From: Gillisia lutea
GTDB lineage: Bacteria; Bacteroidota; Bacteroidia; Flavobacteriales; Flavobacteriaceae
NCBI RefSeq assembly: GCF_021568705.1
Contig: NZ_JAKGTH010000006.1
Span: 62,001 to 126,000, forward strand
Reading direction: 5' to 3'
Length of the DNA stretch: 64,000 nucleotides
The notes under the pieces were generated by a model. The model was given only the letters and a program-made list of their open reading frames with translations. It did no database searches and had not been told where the DNA came from. The translations under genes and the position numbers were made by a program. Below, piece by piece: positions 8,982-16,263 of the stretch (positions within the stretch are counted from its first letter, which is position 1; every line of letters begins with the position of its first letter).

Positions 8982-9362
8982 TTAGTATTCGCTTGGTAAC
9001 ATCAGCGTATCATTTACAAAAAATAACCGCAGTTCATCGAGTGGAAAATCGGTTGATCGATAATCGTGTTTTTCTAAAATATTATCGTTGCCATCGCTGT
9101 AAATTATCTCGGCTTCATATCCCGAATAATCTTGTTTTTCTTCGGGCAATCTTTTAAAATCGATTGTGATAAATTCGCTTCGGTTCATCAGACTTTTTGC
9201 AATTACGGACGTGTCTGTAATGAGCCAAAAACATTCTGCTGCTTCCGATAAATATTTCAATCCGTCCGTAAAACGGGTTCGCAATAATGGGATTTGATAG
9301 AACATTTCCGTTCCCGTAAAATATTGCAATCGCTCTTTTATTTCGTTAACTTGTGCTTTCAT
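8982..9362 (-). CDS. DUF6876-like protein of mobile elements
   Basis: A 126-residue protein with the layout of small DUF6876 proteins found on Bacteroidota plasmids and conjugative elements. An N-terminal helix is followed by the FTGTEMFYQ motif, then FTDGLKYLSEAAECFWLI, and a C-terminal region (ELRLFFVNDTLMLPSEY) typical of the group. The function of this family is unknown to me. It sits between ssb and the small hypothetical gene, all on the minus strand, which suggests an element maintenance unit. Confidence 0.6.
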   Translation of the reverse strand: MKAQVNEIKERLQYFTGTEMFYQIPLLRTRFTDGLKYLSEAAECFWLITDTSVIAKSLMNRSEFITIDFKRLPEEKQDYSGYEAEIIYSDGNDNILEKHDYRSTDFPLDELRLFFVNDTLMLPSEY

Positions 9363-9440
9363 TGTGAATATATTTAAATGTGTGAATAATGAAAAAGAGG
9401 GCGCAACTTTCGAGAGGAACGTCCTCTATAATTTTGAAGT

Positions 9441-9785
9441 TTACTTGTCGTTTTTGCTTCCAAGTAAAAGGATTTCATCGGCTACAACTTCCGTTACATA
9501 GCGTTGGTTGCCATCATCGGTGGTGTAGGTTCGGGTCTTTAGTTTCCCTGTAATTCCTACTTCTTTGCCTTTTTCAACAAATTTCTCAACGATTTCAGCA
9601 GTTTTACCCCAAGCTACTACGGTATGCCAATTAGTGTCCGTTTGCTTTTCGCCTTTGCTGTCTTTGTAATACTCGTTTGTGGCTAATGAAAAACGAGCTA
9701 CTTTCTTACCGCTTTCAAGGTTCGTGATTGTTGGCTCTTGTCCAACGTTTCCAATCAATTGTACGTGATTTCTAATAGTAGTCAT
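9441..9785 (-). CDS. ssb: Single-stranded DNA-binding protein, element type
   Basis: A 114-residue OB-fold protein opening with TIRNHVQLIGNVGQEPTI and containing KVARFSLATNEYYKD and WHTVVAWGKTAEIVEKF, all standard for bacterial Ssb. It ends shortly after the OB fold (EILLLGSKNDK) and lacks the Gly/Gln-rich linker and acidic tip that recruits repair and replication partners. Such tail-less Ssb proteins are common on mobile elements. It probably coats the transferred single strand, or the element during replication, without recruiting host proteins. The start ATG is clear. Confidence 0.9.
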   Translation of the reverse strand: MTTIRNHVQLIGNVGQEPTITNLESGKKVARFSLATNEYYKDSKGEKQTDTNWHTVVAWGKTAEIVEKFVEKGKEVGITGKLKTRTYTTDDGNQRYVTEVVADEILLLGSKNDK

Positions 9786-9837
9786 AATAAAATATTTAAG
9801 TGATTTGTATTTCCCCTATTGATTTAAAACAGATTAA

Positions 9838-10172
9838 ATTTTAAGGGGTGTTTGTTCTTTTCTTCTGTGCATCGCACAATGGATAGAGTGGGTTTTGTCA
9901 AGACTTTTAGGGAATAAATCAGGTGTGTTTGCGACGTAGAAAAATCCTTGGATTTTCAAGGAAGTAGAAACCTTATTTTTCACTAAAACTTGTATAGTCT
10001 TGACAAGTTCCATAAGGGCATTAGCAATTCTTTTAAACGCAGTTGCGTTTGAGCGTACCGACAGTTAAGCGAAATAAGAGGCTGTGGTTAAATTAGAACT
10101 GGTTATGTCGTGCCTGTTTTTCGATGACCCGAAAAACAACAAAGGCTTTATCCATTATAAACCCCTTAAAAT
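9838..10172. repeat. Nested inverted-repeat structure
   Basis: Three perfectly matched arm pairs lie in nested order: ATTTTAAGGGGT (9838-9849) with 10161-10172; AATGGATA (9878-9885) with 10149-10156; TTGTCAAGACT (9895-9905) with 9996-10006. A small hairpin AAAATCC-TT-GGATTTT lies inside. The symmetry over 335 bp is unlikely by chance in ordinary coding DNA, and it starts 52 bp upstream of ssb. Confidence 0.75.
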
Positions 10173-10276
10173 GTGTAAGACAGCGGTTTGGTTTTTAAGG
10201 ACTTTCGAGTGAGGGCTCAAGAAGGCCGCGCCGAAAATCCTGTCAAGAAAATCAAGCCGATGGCTTTCCGATGTAA

Positions 10277-10910
10277 AAGCGGACTTAATACACAATTTTG
10301 GCTCTGGAATGAAGTGTTCCTTCCCAGAGAAGCGGGAAGGGTTAGCGGAATGGAAAGCTGAAATTGGGAATTGTGTCCAAGACTTGTGTAGTGAAGCTCT
10401 TTGCCCGAAGTGTAGTGGTTGCCTGCTTTTTCAGCAGGCGAGCGTGGAATGTAGGGGAATGTGCTGAGGGGATTTATTATTGCGATTTATTATGATTATG
10501 CAGGATTTAAAGCGGACTTGACTTTAAAGGTGTAGGTTGGAATGCAGTTTGCCCGCTTCCCGACTTTTCTCGGGAAGCGGGCAAGTGGAATGGAAAACGG
10601 AAGCTTTAGAGTTGTGTCCAAGATTATTATAGGGAAGCGCTATTCCCGAAATGAAGCTTTTTCGCGTAATGCAGGGGAATGTGCTTACCGAGTTATGAAA
10701 CTATATTATCCATCAGAAGTATGATTTAAGGCGGACTTGACTTTAAAATTGTAGATTGAAATGGAGTTTGACCGCTTCCCGACTTTTTCGGGAATAAGCG
10801 GACAAGTGGAATGGGAATAGGAAGTTTTGGGGGTCGTGTCCAAGACCTCTATAATCAAGCGCTTTCCCCCCGTAATACAGTTTTTCACGGATCATAGGGG
10901 AATGGGCTGA
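10277..10910. repeat. Three diverged tandem copies of a ~220-bp hairpin unit
   Basis: Units begin with A(A/G)GCGGACTT at 10277, 10510 and 10729, giving spacings of 233 and 219 bp. Each then shows, in the same order, a GC-rich hairpin around CCGCTTCCCGA, the phrase GGAATGG, the phrase GTGTCCAAGA, a GAAGC/CAAGC block with a C-run, and an end AGGGGAATG(T/G)GCT. The copies are clearly related but diverged, so they are old duplications. The middle copy has the best hairpin (10551-10582). No frame is kept among them, which speaks against protein coding. Confidence 0.75.
10551..10582. repeat. 13-bp perfect hairpin in the middle repeat unit
   Basis: GCCCGCTTCCCGA at 10551-10563 pairs with TCGGGAAGCGGGC at 10570-10582 around a 6-base loop. 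The third unit keeps the structure with a bulge (CCGCTTCCCGA and TCGGGAATAAGCGG, 10772-10801), and the first keeps a shorter version (CTTCCC/GGGAAG near 10320-10339). The stem is not followed by a T-run, so it is not a simple terminator. Confidence 0.7.
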
Positions 10911-11018
10911 GTGTTTACGAATACCAAATTTTATGAAAACAAAGCAAGGAAAATAGAATATATAGGCATTTGAGACCAAAATATAACAAACTAAAAGTAT
11001 TCAAGAAAAACAGCAAAA

Positions 11019-11040
11019 TGTTGTACCTATGTTGTACCTA
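11019..11040. repeat. 11-bp tandem direct repeat near the element boundary
   Basis: TGTTGTACCTA occurs twice without a gap at 11019-11029 and 11030-11040, about 50 bp from the 3' end of the tRNA-fMet gene. Paired short direct repeats beside a junction are the usual form of arm-type sites for tyrosine recombinases or excisionases. That use is inferred from position. Confidence 0.6.
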
Positions 11041-11045
11041 GTCCA

Positions 11046-11077
11046 TAAAAAAAGGCTTCACATTTCTGTGAAGCCTT
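11046..11077 (-). terminator. Terminator downstream of tRNA-fMet
   Basis: AAGGCTTCACA (11052-11062) and TGTGAAGCCTT (11067-11077) form an 11-bp stem with a 4-base loop. On the minus strand it is followed by a T-run (11046-11053 complement). It lies just beyond the 3' end of the minus-strand tRNA. Confidence 0.8.
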
Positions 11078-11088
11078 GGTTTTACTAG

Positions 11089-11161
<73 letters not shown>

Positions 11162-11283
11162 ATATATTGTTAATTCAAGATGTCAAATTTTGCGATTTCG
11201 CTGCTTTCAAATCAAGCTTACTGCGCTATCGGGTGGCAAATATACAACTGTTTTTTACTTCTCCAAAACATTTTTTAAAAAAA

Positions 11284-11637
11284 TTATTGAATGATCCAGT
11301 TCATGGCATCCAGTCGTTTTTCTGAAGAAAATGGCTTCACTTCTGCCTTCATAAACAAGTCCTTGATAATCATTGCATTTCGCATGATAAGGTGATCAGA
11401 AACCACCGCTATTTTATAAAACTGTCCAGCATGATCAAATTTAAAAATTAGATCTTTCACCATCGCTGAGAGATGAATTCGACTTTCTTTTTTAATTTCA
11501 ACTATCAAGCTGATCTTATCATGCTCCTGCAACCTTTCAAGAATCACTTCATGAACTTCATCTACCAACGCATTATCTACATCAGAACTTATTATAATTC
11601 CTACAACGTGATCGGCAAATTCGAATGTTGATACCAT
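11284..11637 (-). CDS. SpoIIAA-like / STAS-fold protein
   Basis: A 117-residue protein with the length and alternating strand-helix pattern of the SpoIIAA-like (DUF3478) family: VVGIIISSDVDNALVDEVHE, then KISLIVEIKKES, and the C-terminal EKRLDAMNWI typical of the group. The STAS-like fold binds lipids or nucleotides in relatives, but no specific role is known. It stands alone downstream of the initiator tRNA. Family assignment is by overall pattern. Confidence 0.65.
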   Translation of the reverse strand: MVSTFEFADHVVGIIISSDVDNALVDEVHEVILERLQEHDKISLIVEIKKESRIHLSAMVKDLIFKFDHAGQFYKIAVVSDHLIMRNAMIIKDLFMKAEVKPFSSEKRLDAMNWIIQ

Positions 11638-11703
11638 AATTCAAGTAATTATTCAACTAAATTTAGAAAGAATAATACTTAAACGTGTTAAACTCAACCT
11701 AAA

Positions 11704-11886
11704 TTATTGCTCTATATTATTGGCTATAAACGAAATAAGTTCATTTTCTTCAAAAACTACAGTCAATTCTATAGGGTTACAACATATTTCACAATCCTCA
11801 ATATAGGTTTGCTTACCTATAGAACTATCTAGGAGCATAGAGATATCTTCCCAACAATAAGGACATTGAAAATGATGTTCGTACAT
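11704..11886 (-). CDS. CPXCG motif cysteine-rich protein
   Basis: A 60-residue protein with two Cys pairs, CPYC at 8-11 and CEIC at 32-35, and the phrase YIEDCEICCNPIELTV, which matches the small CPXCG family of probable zinc-ribbon proteins. The usual Gly after the first pair is Trp here. It starts 12 bp after the stop of the ABC-F gene and is likely in the same transcript. The function of the family is not established. Confidence 0.8.
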   Translation of the reverse strand: MYEHHFQCPYCWEDISMLLDSSIGKQTYIEDCEICCNPIELTVVFEENELISFIANNIEQ

Positions 11887-11898
11887 TTTTAAAAGGCT

Positions 11899-13812
11899 TT
11901 ATGAAATTGCTTCTAACTCTTCCTGCAATTGCTCCCAAGTCTTCATAAGTGTTTCAAGCTCTTTCCTTTTCTTCTGATACGTTTCCATGAAGTTAGGTTT
12001 AGCAAAAGTCTTTACATAATTTAGAGCTAGCTCTTCGTCTTTTTGCTTCAACTCCTTCTCCAACTTACTTATTTTAGATTCGGTATTGCTAAGCTTATTA
12101 TTTAGGGTTTTAAATTTCTTCTGATCGTTATAGCTTTGTTTGCTGTCGGTGTTCTTAGAAACGTCCTTTTGTACCTTATCTCTCTTTTCTATAGCCCTCA
12201 TGTTCTCAACATTTCGTTGCTCTAGATAAAAATCGATATCGCCTAAGTATTCTTTTATATTCCTATTTTTGAATTCGTATACAGTATTTGTAAGTGTTTG
12301 TAAGAAATCTCTATCGTGAGAAACAATAATTAACGTTCCCTCAAAACTCTTCAAAGCTTCTTTTAAGACATTCTTAGATTTAATATCAAGGTGGTTGGTA
12401 GGCTCATCCATTATAAGAACGTTGAAAGGCTGGAGCATCAGCTTACATAAAGCAAGCCTGTTTCTTTCTCCCCCCGAAAGTACCTTTACCTTTTTACTCA
12501 CTTCATCCCCACGAAAAAGGAATGACCCCAACATATCTCGTACCTTACTTCTGGTATTTTCATTGGCAGCATCTATCATGGTATCTAATACTGTCTTTTC
12601 CCCGTCCAACTCATCAGCTTGATTTTGGGCAAAATAACCTAACTGTACATTATGACCTAGTTTAAAATCTCCTTCATGAGAGATCTCACCTACAATTATC
12701 TTAGCCAAAGTTGTTTTCCCCTGACCGTTCTGACCCACAAAAGCAATTTTACTTCCACGTTCAATAAGAAGATCGATATCTTCTAAAATTTGAGAACTTC
12801 CATAAGCCTTACCTATCCTGTCGGTTTCAACAACAACTTTCCCCGGCTGTTGTGATATAGGAAAACGAAGATTCATTACAGCATTATCATCTTCATCTAC
12901 TTCGATTCTGTCTATCTTATCAAGCTTTTTGATAAGCGATTGTGCCATGGAAGCTTTAGAGGCTTTAGCTCTAAATTTTTCGATTAACTTCTCTGTTTGC
13001 TCAATCTGCTTTTCCTGGTTTTTTTGAGATGCCATTTGCTGCTCTCTCAATTCCTTTCTAAGTACCAAGTATTCAGAATATGGTTTTTTATAATCGTATA
13101 TCTTACCAAGAGAGATTTCAATGGTTCTGTTAGTTACATTATCAAGGAACATCTTATCGTGAGAAACAATAATCACACAACCTGAATAGTTATTCAAAAA
13201 GGATTCTAACCAAATAATGGACTCTATATCCAAGTGGTTGGTAGGTTCATCCAGCAACAGAATGTCGTTATCCTGAAGTAACAATTTAGCAAGCTCTATA
13301 CGCATTCTCCATCCTCCGGAAAAAGTATCTGTAAGCTTGTCGAATTTATCTCTTTCAAACCCGAGCCCTATCAACACCTTTTCGGTATCACCTTGATAGT
13401 TATATCCTCCAATAATTTCATATTGATGGGTATATTCGCTCAAATCCTGAATTAACTGTGTATACGCCTCACTTTCATAATCGGTACGAGTGGCTAGCTG
13501 TTCATTAATAAAGTCTATCTTCTTTTCAATAGCTTTTATTTCCTCAAAGGCCTGTTGAGCCTCCTCTATAACGGTTCGTCCCTGAATAAAATCGATGTCC
13601 TGCTTTAAAAATCCAATCCTTAGCTCCTTGTCTTTTGCAATTTGCCCGGTATCAGCCTCCTGTTCACCAGATAAAATTTTAAGCATAGTAGATTTTCCCG
13701 CACCGTTCTTACCTATAAGTCCTACGCGGTCTCCCGCTCCAAGCCTGAAAGTAATTTCATCAAACAAGGTCTCCCCGCCAAATGATATCGATAAATTATG
13801 AATGTTAAGCAT
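11899..13812 (-). CDS. ABC-F family ATPase (ribosome-associated)
   Basis: A 637-residue protein with two ABC domains on one chain and no membrane segments. The first has GKNGAGKST at about 34-42, TFSGGWRMRIELAKLL and ILLLDEPTNHLD; the second has GQNGQGKTT, LSGGERNRLALCK and VLIMDEPTNHLD. The linker between them is charged, and the C-terminus (about 550-637) is a coiled coil as in Uup/YheS-type proteins. ABC-F proteins act on the ribosome, easing stalled translation; some give antibiotic resistance. Nothing here shows which subtype it is. The CPXCG gene follows it. Confidence 0.9.
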   Translation of the reverse strand: MLNIHNLSISFGGETLFDEITFRLGAGDRVGLIGKNGAGKSTMLKILSGEQEADTGQIAKDKELRIGFLKQDIDFIQGRTVIEEAQQAFEEIKAIEKKIDFINEQLATRTDYESEAYTQLIQDLSEYTHQYEIIGGYNYQGDTEKVLIGLGFERDKFDKLTDTFSGGWRMRIELAKLLLQDNDILLLDEPTNHLDIESIIWLESFLNNYSGCVIIVSHDKMFLDNVTNRTIEISLGKIYDYKKPYSEYLVLRKELREQQMASQKNQEKQIEQTEKLIEKFRAKASKASMAQSLIKKLDKIDRIEVDEDDNAVMNLRFPISQQPGKVVVETDRIGKAYGSSQILEDIDLLIERGSKIAFVGQNGQGKTTLAKIIVGEISHEGDFKLGHNVQLGYFAQNQADELDGEKTVLDTMIDAANENTRSKVRDMLGSFLFRGDEVSKKVKVLSGGERNRLALCKLMLQPFNVLIMDEPTNHLDIKSKNVLKEALKSFEGTLIIVSHDRDFLQTLTNTVYEFKNRNIKEYLGDIDFYLEQRNVENMRAIEKRDKVQKDVSKNTDSKQSYNDQKKFKTLNNKLSNTESKISKLEKELKQKDEELALNYVKTFAKPNFMETYQKKRKELETLMKTWEQLQEELEAIS

Positions 13813-13870
13813 TAGTCTTGTCTATTATTTTTGCAAAGATGCCTATTTTTGTATTGCTAAAAAAATAGAA

Positions 13871-14245
13871 ATGAAATTCCTCAAAGGCAAGAAGTTATAT
13901 AGCATACTAACGGGTACTTGTCCCGTATGTCAAGAAGAAAGTATGTATGTAGAATCTAACCCCTATAAGCTGGGTAGAATTTTCGATATGCACGAGCGTT
14001 GCTCCCATTGCCAAACCAAATATAAAATAGAACCTTCCTTCTTCTTTGGTGCAATGTATGTTAGTTATGCCGTTGGAATTGCATTTGCCGTAGCTGCATT
14101 TATTATTTCTTATTTCTTTTTAGGAGGCGGGCTTGTAACCACTTTTATAGCAATTATTGGAACATTGATAATTTTTATGCCCATTATAATGCGTCTCTCC
14201 AGAAATATATGGATTAACATGTTTCTTCACTATAAACCCAAATAA
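13871..14245 (+). CDS. DUF983 membrane protein
   Basis: The chosen ATG at 13871 gives 124 residues starting MKFLKGKKLYSILTGTCPVC; the frame is open further upstream, but there it overlaps the ABC-F start and shows no family similarity. Two Cys pairs (C17/C20 and C44/C47) form a likely zinc site, followed by two hydrophobic helices with LGGGLV between them, the DUF983 pattern. It is an inner-membrane protein of unknown role. Its last 16 bp overlap the convergent oxidoreductase gene. Confidence 0.85.
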   Translation: MKFLKGKKLYSILTGTCPVCQEESMYVESNPYKLGRIFDMHERCSHCQTKYKIEPSFFFGAMYVSYAVGIAFAVAAFIISYFFLGGGLVTTFIAIIGTLIIFMPIIMRLSRNIWINMFLHYKPK

Positions 14246-15288
14246 TGTTTTTTTTCAAATCTTTTTAAATTGATATCGCTGGGCAACGGAACTCCCCTTT
14301 CGATAAATTGGATTAGCTGTTTGGCTACAGTTGGACCAATAAGGACTCCCCTGCTGCCAAAGCCATTACAACAATAAAGCTGTGTATGTTTAGGATGCAT
14401 TCCTACTAATGGTTTTCTATCATTAGTAGAGGGCCTTATTCCCGCAATTTGATCGACCACTTCAAATTTACAAGTTATCATGGTTTCTAATTTTTGTAAC
14501 AGTTGTTCTCGGGCTTCTTGAGATGGCACAGATGATTTATCAAAATTATTATAAGTGGCTCCAACCTTATAAAGATCATCACCAAGAGGTAATATGAATA
14601 CCGATGACTTTACAGCAACATTCAGCTTAAGCTCTTTAGAACGAATAACAAGATATTCTCCTTTGTTACCATTCATCGGCAAATAATTGAAAAAAGGATT
14701 ATCCTTCAACCCGAAACCATCGCAAAAAATAATTTTCCCCGCACTAGTGCCTTTAAATTCAACTTTACCTTCCAGAAGTCTTACTTCCTCATATTTAAAA
14801 TCGTGCTCATCCAATAAATTAACATTACGTAAATATTCACGATAGGCTTCTAATAGTAATTTCGTATTTACTGCTCCGGTACCCATCACCTGCCCGAATG
14901 AAAAATTGGAAGGCAGATTTTCATTTAGATCATTGTAAAGCTTAGGATTCAAAAAATTAACCAAATTCGTCTTATCCATAGCTGCGAACCAATTATTTTG
15001 CTCTTCAATAGAACTGAACTTTCTGAAGATAGGGAGATCATGTATAAGTTTTTCATTCAACTTATTTTCCAATGCCTTATAGAAAGGAAGCGCTATCTTC
15101 ATTTGTTCATCGGCCTGCCATGCCAGTGTAAACCGTTTAAGGATAACAGGATTAAAAACACCCCCGGCAACTGTCGACGAAGATTGTGAGTTATTTTCAA
15201 ATACTCTTACAGTTTTCCCCATGCTTAATAATTCCTCTGTAACAGCTATACCGCTAAGCCCGGCACCAACAATAATATAATCCACCAT
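14230..15288 (-). CDS. FAD-dependent oxidoreductase (DAO family)
   Basis: A 352-residue protein starting with a Rossmann nucleotide-binding motif (YIIVGAGLSGIAV) followed by VRVFENNSQSSSTVAGGVFNP, the pattern of D-amino-acid-oxidase type flavoenzymes. The C-terminal part has AGIRPSTNDRKPLVGMHP and YCCNGFGSRGVLIGP, matching the second FAD-binding region. The substrate is unknown; related proteins oxidise amino groups or process modified tRNA bases. It is separated from gldN by a terminator. Confidence 0.8.
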   Translation of the reverse strand: MVDYIIVGAGLSGIAVTEELLSMGKTVRVFENNSQSSSTVAGGVFNPVILKRFTLAWQADEQMKIALPFYKALENKLNEKLIHDLPIFRKFSSIEEQNNWFAAMDKTNLVNFLNPKLYNDLNENLPSNFSFGQVMGTGAVNTKLLLEAYREYLRNVNLLDEHDFKYEEVRLLEGKVEFKGTSAGKIIFCDGFGLKDNPFFNYLPMNGNKGEYLVIRSKELKLNVAVKSSVFILPLGDDLYKVGATYNNFDKSSVPSQEAREQLLQKLETMITCKFEVVDQIAGIRPSTNDRKPLVGMHPKHTQLYCCNGFGSRGVLIGPTVAKQLIQFIERGVPLPSDINLKRFEKKHYLGL

Positions 15289-15302
15289 AAATAATCATAA
15301 TT

Positions 15303-15331
15303 AAAAAACGCTCCCAAAGTAGGAGCGTTTT
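15303..15331 (-). terminator. Terminator after gldN
   Basis: AAAACGCTCC (15305-15314) and GGAGCGTTTT (15322-15331) form a 10-bp stem with a 7-base loop. It lies 26 bp after the gldN stop, with A/T runs on both sides, so it can end the gldKLMN transcript. Confidence 0.85.
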
Positions 15332-15356
15332 AATTTTATATTTTAAGAAGTGAGAA

Positions 15357-16250
15357 TTAGTAATTCCACATATCTTGTTCAAAATTCCTGATACGCTCTT
15401 TAATACGCTCTGATTCCAATAGCTGCATAAAGGCATTTTCATTAATATAATCGTTAACCTCTCTATCGCCCTGCACGTTATCTTCTTTATAGATTACTGC
15501 ATTAAATCTTCTGGAATTCAACAAATGATCAAAAGTGATAGATTGTGAGGTGTTTCCTCCGTTAAATGCTTCAGCCTCGTAAAGCACTTCCCTTGCATCT
15601 GGGAACCACACCCAAAACAATTCAACCATATCAGGATTCTCATCATCGATAAAGTTAACATCGGGAGCCACAGGAGCAATTCCTAATAATCTGTACTTAA
15701 GTTCTGCCTGACGTTTATCAAAATACCACATTCCACGAATATGATATTCAGCTATATCAGCCGAGGTAAGATCTCTTCTATCTATAAATTGCTGATCGAT
15801 CTCTTCTCCGGCATTGTACTGTTCAATCCCCAAATCGGTAGTATCAACCTTAGAAATAGCTGCACTAATGTCATTTAAAGTACGCTTACCATTAAAGTAA
15901 GAATCTGCATAAATATTTTTAATCTTCCCACTTTTAATACCGTTCATAAGAACATCATATAAAGATCTTCTATTAGAACCAATATTATTAGTATCTATTG
16001 GATAGTACATTGGAAAATTAACTCTTTCATCAAGATCAACTATCTCCCACGTATTTTTAGACCACAATATATCCCTTTCATCCACATAGCCATATGCTAA
16101 TGGCTTGCTTTCCTTTTTTACTTTTAACTCGGCATCAGATAATTTACCTATATCCTCTGGCGACTTAGCGTTCAATACGTTAGATTGCCCATAAGATGAG
16201 ATAGTTAAAAGAAATCCGAATACACCGGTTAAAAATTGATTCCACTTCAT
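15357..16250 (-). CDS. gldN: Gliding motility / type IX secretion protein GldN
   Basis: A 297-residue secreted periplasmic protein with an N-terminal signal (WNQFLTGVFGFLLTISSYGQ). The body has the GldN/PorN features WSKNTWEIVDLDERVNFP and YHIRGMWYFDKRQAEL, and the late motif VELFWVWFPDARE. GldN binds GldK to form the ring under the outer membrane that joins the GldLM motor to the type IX translocon. It is last in gldKLMN, 13 bp after gldM, with a terminator behind it. Length is in the usual range. Confidence 0.95.
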   Translation of the reverse strand: MKWNQFLTGVFGFLLTISSYGQSNVLNAKSPEDIGKLSDAELKVKKESKPLAYGYVDERDILWSKNTWEIVDLDERVNFPMYYPIDTNNIGSNRRSLYDVLMNGIKSGKIKNIYADSYFNGKRTLNDISAAISKVDTTDLGIEQYNAGEEIDQQFIDRRDLTSADIAEYHIRGMWYFDKRQAELKYRLLGIAPVAPDVNFIDDENPDMVELFWVWFPDAREVLYEAEAFNGGNTSQSITFDHLLNSRRFNAVIYKEDNVQGDREVNDYINENAFMQLLESERIKERIRNFEQDMWNY

Positions 16251-16263
16251 TGTATTGAATTTA

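Larger units (their letters stand above)
9786..11018. other. Non-coding, repeat-rich region of the element
   Basis: About 1.2 kb with no convincing gene. Frames of 60 to 78 codons here run through palindromes and repeats and resemble no protein. The left part (9838-10172) is a nested inverted-repeat structure; the right part (10277-10910) holds three diverged copies of a hairpin-bearing unit. Local base composition is richer in G and C within the hairpins than in the flanking genes. The region may contain an origin, an oriT or structured RNAs, but the sequence alone does not decide. Confidence 0.6.
1..11088. mobile_element. Part of an integrated conjugative/mobilizable element
   Basis: The stretch carries traN, a relaxase, a TraG/VirD4-like coupling protein, a mobilization accessory protein, an ssb without the usual acidic tail and long repeat-rich DNA, and then changes abruptly to housekeeping genes at the initiator tRNA-fMet. 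The 3' end of that tRNA faces the element, as expected when a tyrosine recombinase integrates into a tRNA 3' end. The left end and the integrase are not in the window. The right boundary is an inference: no second att copy is visible. The traN/MobB/coupling-protein set is typical of Bacteroidota integrative conjugative elements. Confidence 0.75.

Noticed and set aside
9838-10910. CRISPR array
   Set aside because: Repeats are about 220 bp and diverged, with no uniform 25-40 bp direct repeats or spacers and no cas genes nearby.
10542-10979. Frames of 60-78 codons in the repeat region
   Set aside because: They fall inside the diverged repeat units, are not kept in the same frame among the copies, and have no recognisable domain.
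1-11088. Toxin-antitoxin pair formed by the 65-residue and DUF6876-like genes
   Set aside because: Sizes and tight spacing would fit, but neither protein shows a known toxin or antitoxin motif, so the claim is not supported.
12395-12622. Plus-strand frame of 75 codons inside the ABC-F gene
   Set aside because: It is the complement of conserved ABC motifs of the real gene and has no start signals.
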